Of a stretch of DNA of 64,000 bases, positions 24,246-32,054 are shown piece after piece. A model generated the notes under the pieces. It did no database searches and was not told the DNA's origin. It saw only the letters and a program-made list of their open reading frames with translations. How positions within the stretch are numbered: position 1 is the first letter of the stretch; the number at the start of each line of letters is the position of its first letter. The stretch is from Planococcus halocryophilus. GTDB taxonomy: Bacteria > Bacillota > Bacilli > Bacillales_A > Planococcaceae. The position numbers and the translations under genes are program-made. The stretch spans positions 468,001 to 532,000 of the forward strand of contig NZ_CP016537.2 of NCBI RefSeq assembly GCF_001687585.2, given 5' to 3'.

Positions 24246-25361
24246 ATGAAAACATTAATTATTATTGGTTCAGGAATTTTAGGCGCATCTGCTGCATACC
24301 ATGCAGCAAAAGCTGGAGCAGCTGTCGTCTTAATAGACCGTGGCGATAAAGGACAAGCAACAGGAGCTGCAGCTGGAATCGTCTGTCCATGGATCTCTCA
24401 ACGTAGAAACAAAGCTTGGTACAATTTAGCCAAAAGTGGAGCTAAATATTATCCAGAATTGATTTGTGAGCTCGAAGCTTTAGGCGAACAGGATACAGGC
24501 TATAAACAAGTAGGCATTGTTAGCATTCATGAAGACAGTAAATTAGATAAAATGGAACAAAAAGCATATGAGCGAAGAGTTGATGCGCCTGAAATGGGTG
24601 ACATTAAAAGGTTATCGTCAGAAGAAACAAGAGAAGTTTTTCCTTATGCAACGGAAGAGTATGGAGCACTTTGGGTAAGTGGAGCGGCTCGGGTTGATGG
24701 AAGAGCTATTCGAGATGCGTTAATTTCGGGTGCAGTAAAGCTTGGAGCAGAACGCGTAACGGGAGATGCAGAATTATTGGTTGAAGAAGGGCAAGTTATT
24801 GGTGCTAAGGTAGCTGGTAAACAAATTATTGCAGACCGAGTTATTTCAACAGGAGGTGCATGGGCAGCAGAGTTATTCAAACCATTGGGATTGGATTTAG
24901 ACATTGTGCCACAAAAAGCCCAAATTCTTCATTTACGTGCTGAATCTCAAGCAACGGGAGATTGGCCGGTTGCCATGGTTCCTTATGGTCAATATATAGT
25001 CCCGTTTGCGGATGGCAAAATTGTTGCCGGTGCAACGCATGAAAATGGAGTGGGGTTTGATGACAAGCTGACAGCAGCAGGAATTCATCATATTCTTGAT
25101 AAAACTTTAGAAGCGGCACCCGGACTTGGTAAAGCAGAAATGGCAGGGGCTGCCACTGGTTTTCGTCCCGCTACAACAAGTGCACTGCCGTTTATCGGTC
25201 AAGTTCCGGGATATCCGAATTTTTTTGCGGCTAACGGATTGGGTGCTTCAGGTTTGACTGCAGGTCCGTATTTAGGTGCACAGTTGGCAAAACTAGCACT
25301 CGGGGAACCTGTCGGTATCGATTTGAGTCTTTACCGAGTAGAAGATGCGTTCAGGAGCTGA
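24246..25361 (+). CDS. FAD-dependent oxidoreductase (DAO family)
   Basis: 371 residues from ATG 24246 with AGGTG in front; the frame to 24177 is ignored. The Rossmann motif is LIIIGSGILGASAAYHAA, and the DAO family C-terminal part reads GFRPATTSALPFIGQVPGYPNFF and GLGASGLTAGPYLGAQLA. The family includes glycine oxidase, sarcosine oxidase and D-amino acid dehydrogenases, which oxidise an amine C-N bond with FAD. It sits 17 nt before a fusion protein with an amino-acid-related aminotransferase domain, so the pair probably acts on the same or linked amino compounds. Confidence 0.85.
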   Translation: MKTLIIIGSGILGASAAYHAAKAGAAVVLIDRGDKGQATGAAAGIVCPWISQRRNKAWYNLAKSGAKYYPELICELEALGEQDTGYKQVGIVSIHEDSKLDKMEQKAYERRVDAPEMGDIKRLSSEETREVFPYATEEYGALWVSGAARVDGRAIRDALISGAVKLGAERVTGDAELLVEEGQVIGAKVAGKQIIADRVISTGGAWAAELFKPLGLDLDIVPQKAQILHLRAESQATGDWPVAMVPYGQYIVPFADGKIVAGATHENGVGFDDKLTAAGIHHILDKTLEAAPGLGKAEMAGAATGFRPATTSALPFIGQVPGYPNFFAANGLGASGLTAGPYLGAQLAKLALGEPVGIDLSLYRVEDAFRS

Positions 25362-25378
25362 AAAGGAGGCGTGGAAAT

Positions 25379-26935
25379 ATGTATTGGTGCAAAATCGCCC
25401 GGACAGAGGCAGAATATGCTGAAATTGCACGCTTAAACTATGACACCTTTGTAGAAGAAATTCCTCAACATCAAACAAATGACAGCGGTACACGTGTCGA
25501 TCCTTTTCATGAACAAAATACGTATTTAATTGTATTGTCAGAAATGGAAGTGGTTGGCATGATTGCGTTGCGTTCTGAACGTCCGTTTTCATTAGATCTG
25601 AAAATCGGGAAGTTTGAAGAGTTTTTGCCGAATGCGGGTAAAGTTTGTGAAATCCGTTTACTGGCGATACGTAAAGCGCATCGGAACGGACGTGTGTTTT
25701 TCCTTTTAGCCCGTGCATTATCTGATTTTTGCTTAGAGCAAGGTTTTGATTCAGCTGTTATTTCTGGAACAACACGTCAAATGAAACTATATGGCCAGCT
25801 CGGATTTCGCGCGTTTGCAGAACCAATGGGCACAGGAGAAGCTATCTTCATCCCAATGGTTACGACGCGTCGCCAATACATGGATTCTGTTGCGGCGAGG
25901 TTGCAAGCAAAACGCAGACTGTTTGTGCCTGGCCCAGTTGCTTTAACAAAAAAACTCGCTGCTCCTTTTCAAGAACCACCTATTTCTCATCGATCAGCAG
26001 CTTTTCGGGAAGTGCGACAGGAAGTTGACCGATTACTTGAGGATATGACAGGAATGACTCCTCATCTATTAGCAGGAAGTGGGACTTTGGCGAACGAAGC
26101 CATGCTCGCGCAAATAAAGCGGCTAAATTCAAAAGGATTAATTTTGGTGAATGGTGAATTTGGCAAACGTTTAGTCCGCCAAGCGGAGCGTGTTAACGTG
26201 GATTATGAAGTAGTGGAAGAATTGTGGGGACAAGCTTTCGATTTTGAAGAAATAATAGAGCGCATTGAAACAGAAGACTTTCATTGGATTCTCATGGTTC
26301 ATGGTGAAACTTCTACGGGGCAATTAAATAACTTTCACGAACTCACTAGTATTTGTAAGGAGCGTGACATTAAGCTTTGCTTGGATTGCATTAGTAGCTT
26401 TGGGGCTGTGCCATTTTCGCTTGAAGAGGTTTGGCTCGCAACAGCAACAAGTGGCAAGGCCATCGGAACTTTAAGTGGTGTCGCCATTGTCTTTGCAGAT
26501 CATGAAATAGAGTCAGACGATAACGTGCCTAGCTATTTAGATCTTGGGCTTTATGCGACAGACATCCCGTTTACATTTTCAGCGAGTTTACTGGAAAGCT
26601 TACATCTTACATTAAAGGCATATCCTGCACGCTATGAACTGTTAAATCAGCGCTTCCATAAATTACAAGAAGATACGCAAAACTGGCCAACTTTAGCGGC
26701 CGGTTACCCGACCGCTCGAACTTTTCAAGTAGTAGAAGATATTCGTTTTCTTGTTGAAGATGCCCATCTTTCCGGTTTCGAGTTACATTCAGCAAGTGGC
26801 TATTTAAAAGTGCGGGAATTGTTTCAAGTTTCCTGCATTCAACCAGAATTTGAAAAAGACTGGGAGCACTTCATAGAATTTTATGAAGTTTACCATCGCT
26901 ATCATGTAAAAGAAAAAGCCCGTCACTCAATGTGA
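25379..26935 (+). CDS. Fusion: FeeM-like acyltransferase plus class V aminotransferase
   Basis: 518 residues. Residues 1-165 have the layout of N-acyl amino acid synthase (FeeM/autoinducer synthase-like GNAT) proteins: NYDTFVEEIPQHQ near 20, VDPFHEQNTYLIV with Asp/His, VVGMIALR and CEIRLLAIRKAHRNGRVFFLL. Residues about 180-500 form a PLP-dependent class V aminotransferase with GSGTLANEAMLAQI, DCISSFGAVPFSL and the Schiff-base lysine Lys360 in TSGKAIGTLSG. The aminotransferase would make or use an amino acid, which the acyltransferase could then acylate. The rear part ends in an apparently hydrophilic region. Ribosome binding site AAAAGGAGGC. It is paired with the DAO oxidoreductase. No known product is recognised. 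Confidence 0.8.
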   Translation: MYWCKIARTEAEYAEIARLNYDTFVEEIPQHQTNDSGTRVDPFHEQNTYLIVLSEMEVVGMIALRSERPFSLDLKIGKFEEFLPNAGKVCEIRLLAIRKAHRNGRVFFLLARALSDFCLEQGFDSAVISGTTRQMKLYGQLGFRAFAEPMGTGEAIFIPMVTTRRQYMDSVAARLQAKRRLFVPGPVALTKKLAAPFQEPPISHRSAAFREVRQEVDRLLEDMTGMTPHLLAGSGTLANEAMLAQIKRLNSKGLILVNGEFGKRLVRQAERVNVDYEVVEELWGQAFDFEEIIERIETEDFHWILMVHGETSTGQLNNFHELTSICKERDIKLCLDCISSFGAVPFSLEEVWLATATSGKAIGTLSGVAIVFADHEIESDDNVPSYLDLGLYATDIPFTFSASLLESLHLTLKAYPARYELLNQRFHKLQEDTQNWPTLAAGYPTARTFQVVEDIRFLVEDAHLSGFELHSASGYLKVRELFQVSCIQPEFEKDWEHFIEFYEVYHRYHVKEKARHSM

Positions 26936-27119
26936 AGAGTTAAGAGTATAAAAAAATTTATTTCCTTTTTTGAAAAAGGAGTACTTCATACTAGCGAAGG
27001 CGCGTCCACGGGGTAGGCGGAGTGAGAAGACAGATGGTCTTTCTGGCTTCTCGCGAGAGCCATCCCCAAAGCGACCGGAGCGATTTGTTGCTAAAGAAAA
27101 AGCCCGTCACTCAATGTGA
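26909..27119 (+). repeat. Insertion flanked by a 27-bp direct repeat
   Basis: A perfect 27-bp sequence occurs at 26909-26935 and again at 27093-27119. The first copy codes the last residues and stop of the fusion gene; the second belongs to the transcription terminator. Between them lies a 157-nt block containing a GC-rich repeat segment (about 26990-27085). The pattern suggests that an element entered the terminator and duplicated 27 bp. Confidence 0.7.
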
Positions 27120-27131
27120 CGGGCTTTTGTT
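27098..27131. terminator. Terminator, 13-bp stem
   Basis: AAAAGCCCGTCAC (27098-27110) pairs with GTGACGGGCTTTT (27116-27128). It now lies after the insertion and also ends the minus-strand regulator gene. Confidence 0.85.
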
Positions 27132-28353
27132 ATGCCAGTACTTTTTTGTGCGCCGCTAATATAAACGTCTTATAAGGGAAGTCAGGCATAGGTTTGATCA
27201 AGTCTTTCGCAATCGTAGCGTGTTTTATTGCGAGCTCTTTGTCGCCGAGCTCTAAGTAAATGAGTGCCATATAGGCATCTTTTTCATAATGCAACGACAA
27301 ATCGTAAGGATGATGTAGAAATTCCCAAAGCTCGTGCTTTTTCAGCCATGTCAACGCTTCTTCAAATTGTCCGAGACCATATAAAGCTTTTCCTTTTTCT
27401 AAAGTAAACATAAAGATTTTGTCTTCTGGATATTTTTCTAAGTTTTCGTCAATTAATACAAGAGCGGCTTGGTAGTCATGAGCAAAAGAATTTAAATAGT
27501 GAACTTCAATCGCATCAGCGAATGCGCTCACCTCATCGTCATCCGTAAAATCCGCAAACAAGTGAAGTTTCGAAATGTAATAATCTTTTCTTGCTGTATC
27601 CTCTTCCAACATGGCTTGAAAACCTGCCAGACGATAAAGAGCGTCAATTCGATAAAATACTTGATGCTCTTTGGAGTATTGAATAGCTTCCTCCATTAAA
27701 CGCTTAGCGTTTTCACCATCTCCGATAGCGGAATAAAGAATCGACTCGTAATAATCAAAATCCAATTTCTTCAATGGATCCAAAACTCCAGCACGTTCTT
27801 CAAGGGTCTTTCTTGATGTTTGAATTAAGACTAGTGCATCTTTATAGCGATGTTCCGTAAATGCCATCATCGCTTTAAAAGTATGAAGGTCCGCACTTTG
27901 GTTAATCATATGCAGGCTTTCGTATATTTCTTCTGCTTTTTTTAACACTTCTTCCCAGCCGCTTTGTTTTGAATGATAACTGCAATATCCATAAATTTCA
28001 AAGAGCCTTGCAGATTCGTAACGAAAGGGAAGATGTTCGAGATAGGGTTTTAGAATCTTAACGATGTTTTTATACTTTGCAATCAATTCATCGCTTAACA
28101 ACTCTTTTGTATAAAGCTTTTCGATTTTTTCGAGTAAGCTTCTCAATTCGTGAGTGGGTAGGCTTTCAAGGAGTTCATTCTGATCTACCTGTAGCTGCTC
28201 TGCGATATAGGCTAAGCTTTCCATCGAAGGATTGGCCTTATTATTTTCGATTAAACTAAGCATTCCTTTAGTCAATTGGTCACCTGCTAAAGTTTGCAGC
28301 GTTAACCCTTTCTGTTTACGTAAAGTCTTGATGCGTTCGCCTAAAGTAGCCAT
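27130..28353 (-). CDS. HTH regulator with TPR-like C-terminal repeats
   Basis: 407 residues. The first 65 are a Cro/C1-type helix-turn-helix (GERIKTLRKQKGLTLQTLAG and KGMLSLIENNKANPSMESLAYIA); the rest is a long helical array of TPR-like repeats (for example AIQYSKEHQVFYRIDALYRLAG and EKYPEDKIFMFTLEKGKALYGLGQFEEAL). This resembles the Rgg/PlcR/NprR-type architecture that reads small peptides, but a peptide gene is not seen nearby. It diverges from an MFS gene over two palindromes and likely controls that pump and itself. Confidence 0.85.
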   Translation of the reverse strand: MATLGERIKTLRKQKGLTLQTLAGDQLTKGMLSLIENNKANPSMESLAYIAEQLQVDQNELLESLPTHELRSLLEKIEKLYTKELLSDELIAKYKNIVKILKPYLEHLPFRYESARLFEIYGYCSYHSKQSGWEEVLKKAEEIYESLHMINQSADLHTFKAMMAFTEHRYKDALVLIQTSRKTLEERAGVLDPLKKLDFDYYESILYSAIGDGENAKRLMEEAIQYSKEHQVFYRIDALYRLAGFQAMLEEDTARKDYYISKLHLFADFTDDDEVSAFADAIEVHYLNSFAHDYQAALVLIDENLEKYPEDKIFMFTLEKGKALYGLGQFEEALTWLKKHELWEFLHHPYDLSLHYEKDAYMALIYLELGDKELAIKHATIAKDLIKPMPDFPYKTFILAAHKKVLA

Positions 28354-28374
28354 TGGATCACCCGCCTTTTCATT

Positions 28375-28393
28375 AGTTTAATTATATTAAACT
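28375..28393. promoter_or_regulatory. Operator palindrome 1
   Basis: AGTTTAAT-TAT-ATTAAACT is a perfect 8+3+8 inverted repeat in the regulator/MFS divergent region. A second, similar site lies 36 nt downstream. Confidence 0.7.
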
Positions 28394-28398
28394 TTTTC

Positions 28399-28427
28399 TT
28401 GTCATGTCAATTCGGTTATGATATATT
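28399..28427 (+). promoter_or_regulatory. Promoter of the MFS gene
   Basis: TTGTCA at 28399-28404 and TATATT at 28422-28427 with 17 nt between; the two palindromes flank it. Confidence 0.6.
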
Positions 28428-28429
28428 TT

Positions 28430-28446
28430 GTTTAATTAAATTAAAC
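28430..28446. promoter_or_regulatory. Operator palindrome 2
   Basis: GTTTAATT-A-AATTAAAC is a perfect inverted repeat covering the expected transcription start. It shares GTTTAAT/ATTAAAC half-sites with palindrome 1. Confidence 0.7.
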
Positions 28447-28468
28447 TTTTATTTAGGAGGTTGAAAAG

Positions 28469-29737
28469 ATGAGTGAGGAGTTACGTATCAAACAAGCCAC
28501 ATTCCATCTGTATACGTTTACGGTTAGCAAGTTAATCTCCACATTTGGGAGCTCTGTTTACGCGTTTGGTATTAGTTTGTATGTGTTGGCTTTGACTGGT
28601 TCAGCTGCTAGTTTTGCGATTAATTTAATTTGCAGTATTTTGCCAAGATCGATATTGTCCCCATTTGCTGGGTATGTTGCAGATAAGTATTCAAAAAAAG
28701 CCATCGTCATTTTGTCTCAAATAGCCAGTATGCTTGCAGTAGCAGGTTTACTCGTTTTCGTGTTACTGAATGGTTTGTCGTTAACAGCTATTTATACGAC
28801 TACCGCGCTATTATCCATTAGTACAATGTTTACCGGTGTTACGTTTTCTTCGTCGATTGCCAACCTGATTGATCCAGATCGCATTCAACGGGCAATGGGT
28901 TTTAACCAATCAGCAATTTCAATTGCGGCAATTGGAGGTCCTGTAGTAGGGGGGATTCTTTTTGGGTTTGTTTCGATGAATGTTTTTCTAGTGATTCAAG
29001 TTACTGCATACGCCTTAGCGGTGTTGTTAGAGTCTACGATGAACTTTAAACTTTTTACAAATCGAACTGAACAACAAAGTGATAGCTCGAAAAATTCCAT
29101 GTTGAAAGAAATGAAAGAAGGATTTTTTTACTTGAAATCCAATCGTGTCATTATGGTAATTGTCACGACGGCTGTAGGTATTAACTTCTTTTTTTCATCA
29201 ATGATGATTGGCTTGCCGTTTATTGCAGTTCAGCAATTGCAAATTGATGCGACGCATTTTGGGATGATTGAAGCCATGATTGCGATCGGGATGTTAGTAG
29301 CGTCGATTTATTTTTCCGTCAGCAAAGATGTAGAATTTCCGTTACTGGTTGCTAAAAGAGGGATATTGGCGATGTCTGTTTTGCTTGCCGGAATGGGTAT
29401 CCCACTTATTATTGGTATGTCCTATAACGTAACAGTTGGTTATTTCCTTTTGCTTATGTTGATATTTGGTATCAGCAATGTCTTTGTCAATACGCCAATT
29501 GGTGTCATGATGCAAAAGGACGTAGCAGAAGAATACCGTGGTCGCGTCTTTGGAATTTTGGAATCGATGGCAATGGCTATGATGCCACTAGGTTATCTAC
29601 TATTTGGTTTGTTATATGACATGCTGCCTGCAGAATATGTGGTTGTAGCAAGCAGTCTTTGCTTGATTGCACTAACAAGTTATTTAATGCGCTCATCAAT
29701 TATGGAGGAAGCAATGCCATCACTTCAAAAAATATAA
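28469..29737 (+). CDS. MFS efflux transporter
   Basis: 422 residues with about 12 membrane segments. The start MSEELRIKQATFHLYTFTVS is followed by GSSVYAFGISLYVL, and the loop 2-3 region reads PFAGYVADKYSKK, matching the multidrug/macrolide-type group of MFS efflux proteins. AGGAGG precedes the ATG. Divergent from the HTH/TPR regulator, it is probably the regulator's target, exporting a drug or peptide-like compound. A strong terminator follows. Confidence 0.85.
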   Translation: MSEELRIKQATFHLYTFTVSKLISTFGSSVYAFGISLYVLALTGSAASFAINLICSILPRSILSPFAGYVADKYSKKAIVILSQIASMLAVAGLLVFVLLNGLSLTAIYTTTALLSISTMFTGVTFSSSIANLIDPDRIQRAMGFNQSAISIAAIGGPVVGGILFGFVSMNVFLVIQVTAYALAVLLESTMNFKLFTNRTEQQSDSSKNSMLKEMKEGFFYLKSNRVIMVIVTTAVGINFFFSSMMIGLPFIAVQQLQIDATHFGMIEAMIAIGMLVASIYFSVSKDVEFPLLVAKRGILAMSVLLAGMGIPLIIGMSYNVTVGYFLLLMLIFGISNVFVNTPIGVMMQKDVAEEYRGRVFGILESMAMAMMPLGYLLFGLLYDMLPAEYVVVASSLCLIALTSYLMRSSIMEEAMPSLQKI

Positions 29738-29744
29738 TGGTCAA

Positions 29745-29788
29745 AAAAATACTGAACAACTTTATTTCCAAAGTTGTTCAGTATTTTT
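29745..29788 (+). terminator. Terminator, 19-bp stem
   Basis: 29745-29763 pairs with 29770-29788 around a 6-nt loop; T run at the end. Confidence 0.9.
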
Positions 29789-29920
29789 GGTGAAAAGTTT
29801 TCTTTGTTTATTGAAAATTAAAATAATTTATGCATAAATACCTTGTTTTATTGTCTGTATTCTGTATTTTAAGGGTAACCCATTACTAAGGACTTATATT
29901 TAGTGAATGGGGTGTAGATT

Positions 29921-30250
29921 ATGAGCTCGGAAAAATCCGCTGAGCCATTAAAAAAATATGTTTGGAGCTTAGTCATCTTAAATTTCCTAGATGGCTTGTT
30001 AACATACATAGGGCTTTCTACTGGAGCTATAAATGAAGCTAACCCTTTGTTAGTATCGCTTTCTCCTTTAGCCCTCTTAGCTACGAAGCTTTTTTTATCC
30101 CTTTGTCTTTTTAGCTTTCTCTTCACACCTTTCATCAAGATTCAATCCCGCATCTGGCGTTTTACGCTTGTGATGGTAAATGTTCTTTATTCACTCACCT
30201 TACTTCTTCATGTGTATTGGCTAGTCATTTTAGTAACAATGAGTTCTTGA
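29921..30250 (+). CDS. DUF5658 membrane protein
   Basis: 109 residues with three or four hydrophobic helices. The defining stretch is NFLDGLLTYIGLSTGAINEANP near residues 24-45, which is the DUF5658 mark. The helices LLATKLFLSLCLFSFLFTPFI and LVMVNVLYSLTLLLHVYWLVIL follow. Function is unknown. It stands alone between terminators, and a GGGGTG site precedes the ATG. Confidence 0.85.
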   Translation: MSSEKSAEPLKKYVWSLVILNFLDGLLTYIGLSTGAINEANPLLVSLSPLALLATKLFLSLCLFSFLFTPFIKIQSRIWRFTLVMVNVLYSLTLLLHVYWLVILVTMSS

Positions 30251-30306
30251 ATATAAAAAAACACCGCTAAAAGCGATGCTCATGCTAGAACTCCTGCTAT
30301 TGTCTA

Positions 30307-31488
30307 TCAGGCAGAAGCGCTTGCTTTTTTTGTCGTTGCTAAGGTCTTGTTAGAAGCTCTAAACAATACGATTAACAAGATACTCGCTATTGCCAGCGCT
30401 GCAGATAAATAATAAATGCTGCCGGCTTGAATAGTGAGGAGCCATGTAAAAGCTAGAGGACCAATAATGCGTCCAAGATTATCCATAGAATAAGTTAACC
30501 CAGCGGCTGTCCCATATTTGCCACCTGATTCTTTTGAAGTTAACGACACTAATGCTGTACGAGACAAAGCATTCCCGGCAGTAAAGATGCTGAGTGCAAC
30601 ACCAGCAAAAAACAAACTGTTTGTAAAAGGGAGGAGGAACAACCCGAGAGCGGTAACGATTTGTGCGCCCATGATCCACTTTGTTTCGGCACCATCTTTA
30701 ATGCGGCGAACAACTCCGCCTTGAATGGTAGCATCGACAAACCCACTCGCGATAAACAAGTAGCCAAGTTGAAGCGGTGTAATGCTAATTTGTTGGATTT
30801 GGAACAATTGAAAAGTTGATTCCAATCCTGCTAGTAAAACAGTTACCATAAAGGACATTAAAAACAAATAGCGAATGCGGAACTGCCAAAGTGTACTCGA
30901 GCCTTTTGGCAAAAGCGCACGTTTAACGGCTTCACCTTTACGAACAGGCTCTTTTAATACGATACTCGCATAACCCATCAATAAGAGTACAAGTACTGCA
31001 GAAGTCGTAAATGGCAGCGATAAGGAAATCGATCCTAGCAAGCCACCAATAGCAGGTCCGAAAATAAACCCTAAGCCAATTGACATGCCAAGAAAGCCCA
31101 TGTATTTATTGCGGTCTTCGTTTGAAGTGATATCTGCTACATACCCTGTTACAGCAGTGTAAAGTGCACCGGAAAATAGACCACCTACAATGCGTGAAAA
31201 ATACAACAACATTAAATTATCAAGAAACAACGAAAATAAGAAGAAGCTTAAACTAAACCCAGCTAGCCCGATAAGAATAAGTTTTTTACGCCCAGTGTTA
31301 TCGGAAAGTTTTCCCCATAGCGGTGCTGTGAAAAACGAAGATAAGGCATAGATGGTGATTAATCCGCCAACATGGATTTCCGAGTAACCTTGTTGCACAA
31401 TGACTTCAGGTAAAATAGGGATAATAATGCCGAATCCTAAGTACACAAAAAACTGAACGGACATCAGCAGTAAGATGGTTTTTTTCAT
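30307..31488 (-). CDS. MFS multidrug transporter (NorA/Tet-like)
   Basis: 393 residues with 12 predicted membrane segments. It begins KKTILLLMSVQFFVYLGFGI; the 2-3 loop is PLWGKLSDNTGRKK, the MFS motif A; helix 5 has GLGFIFGPAIGGLLG, the motif C glycine/proline pattern of drug-proton antiporters. Such pumps expel fluoroquinolones, dyes or similar compounds. No regulator lies next to it. Upstream is the long gap with repeat elements. Confidence 0.88.
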   Translation of the reverse strand: MKKTILLLMSVQFFVYLGFGIIIPILPEVIVQQGYSEIHVGGLITIYALSSFFTAPLWGKLSDNTGRKKLILIGLAGFSLSFFLFSLFLDNLMLLYFSRIVGGLFSGALYTAVTGYVADITSNEDRNKYMGFLGMSIGLGFIFGPAIGGLLGSISLSLPFTTSAVLVLLLMGYASIVLKEPVRKGEAVKRALLPKGSSTLWQFRIRYLFLMSFMVTVLLAGLESTFQLFQIQQISITPLQLGYLFIASGFVDATIQGGVVRRIKDGAETKWIMGAQIVTALGLFLLPFTNSLFFAGVALSIFTAGNALSRTALVSLTSKESGGKYGTAAGLTYSMDNLGRIIGPLAFTWLLTIQAGSIYYLSAALAIASILLIVLFRASNKTLATTKKASASA

Positions 31489-31556
31489 AATGAAGAATTC
31501 CTACTTTCTGAAAAGAATATGTCCTCATTTTACCTTTGTTTCTTAAGTAGAACAAT

Positions 31557-31588
31557 GACCAGAAAAAAGAAGACCATTTCTGGTCCTC
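31557..31588. repeat. Copy of the copA-terminator sequence
   Basis: GACCATTTCTGGTCCTC (31572-31588) repeats 32027-32043 exactly, and GACCAGAAA at 31557 can pair with TTTCTGGTC at 31577. It lies on the far side of the two inverted-repeat elements. Confidence 0.6.
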
Positions 31589-31634
31589 TTAGACTGGAGA
31601 CAAAGTCTTATTAAACTGAATAGTGATGCATATT

Positions 31635-31767
31635 CTTCAACTGGGCTGGCCACTTCGCTTTCCGTGGGCTCAGCTTCAGCCTCCTCGTCACTGACGTTCC
31701 TGCGGGGTCTTCAGCTTTCGTCGCTTCGCTGCTCCCACAGGAGGCTTCGTGGCCAACCCAATTGAAG
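31635..31767. repeat. Inverted-repeat element 1 (133 bp)
   Basis: Ends 31635-31653 and 31749-31767 are inverted repeats matching at 17 of 19 positions. The inside is GC-rich with CTTTCCGTGGGCTCAGC and CTGCTCCCACAGGAGGC type segments common to Bacillales intergenic repeats. No gene inside; it could be a small non-autonomous element or a structured repeat. Confidence 0.65.
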
Positions 31768-31853
31768 GCTTCTTGCTACAAACAAAGTAAGATTCTTTAG
31801 TACGCTTCATCATAAAAGTAACTTATGAAAAGTTTTTTCCTCTACTCACTCTA

Positions 31854-31975
31854 GGATTCGGAGCACCTAGTGGCGACTCCAGCGGAAAAACGAAGTGGTG
31901 AGACCCCGCAGGAGCTTGCGACGAGGAGGCTCAGCGCGGAGTCCGCGGAAAGCGTCCACTAGGTGTGGAGAATCC
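31854..31975. repeat. Inverted-repeat element 2 (122 bp), opposite orientation
   Basis: Ends 31854-31873 and 31956-31975 are inverted repeats (16 of 20 match). The inside, with GAGACCCCGCAGGAGC and GTCCGCGGAAAGCGTCC, is related to element 1 but reversed. The gap 31489-32054 holds no gene apart from these. Confidence 0.65.
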
Positions 31976-32024
31976 CATATACATACAAAAAAATGAGTAA
32001 GCATTCTTTTTTCTGCAAATTAAG

Positions 32025-32043
32025 AGGACCATTTCTGGTCCTC
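32025..32043 (-). terminator. Probable copA terminator
   Basis: GAGGACCA/TGGTCCTC stem (32025-32032 with 32036-32043) just after the copA stop on the minus strand, followed by a T-rich but not pure T tract. Confidence 0.6.
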
Positions 32044-32054
32044 ATAAAAAATAA

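Noticed and set aside
29853..29878. Sigma-B promoter before the DUF5658 gene (GGGTAA present)
   Set aside because: At the correct distance the -35 is GTCTGT, matching only half of the consensus.
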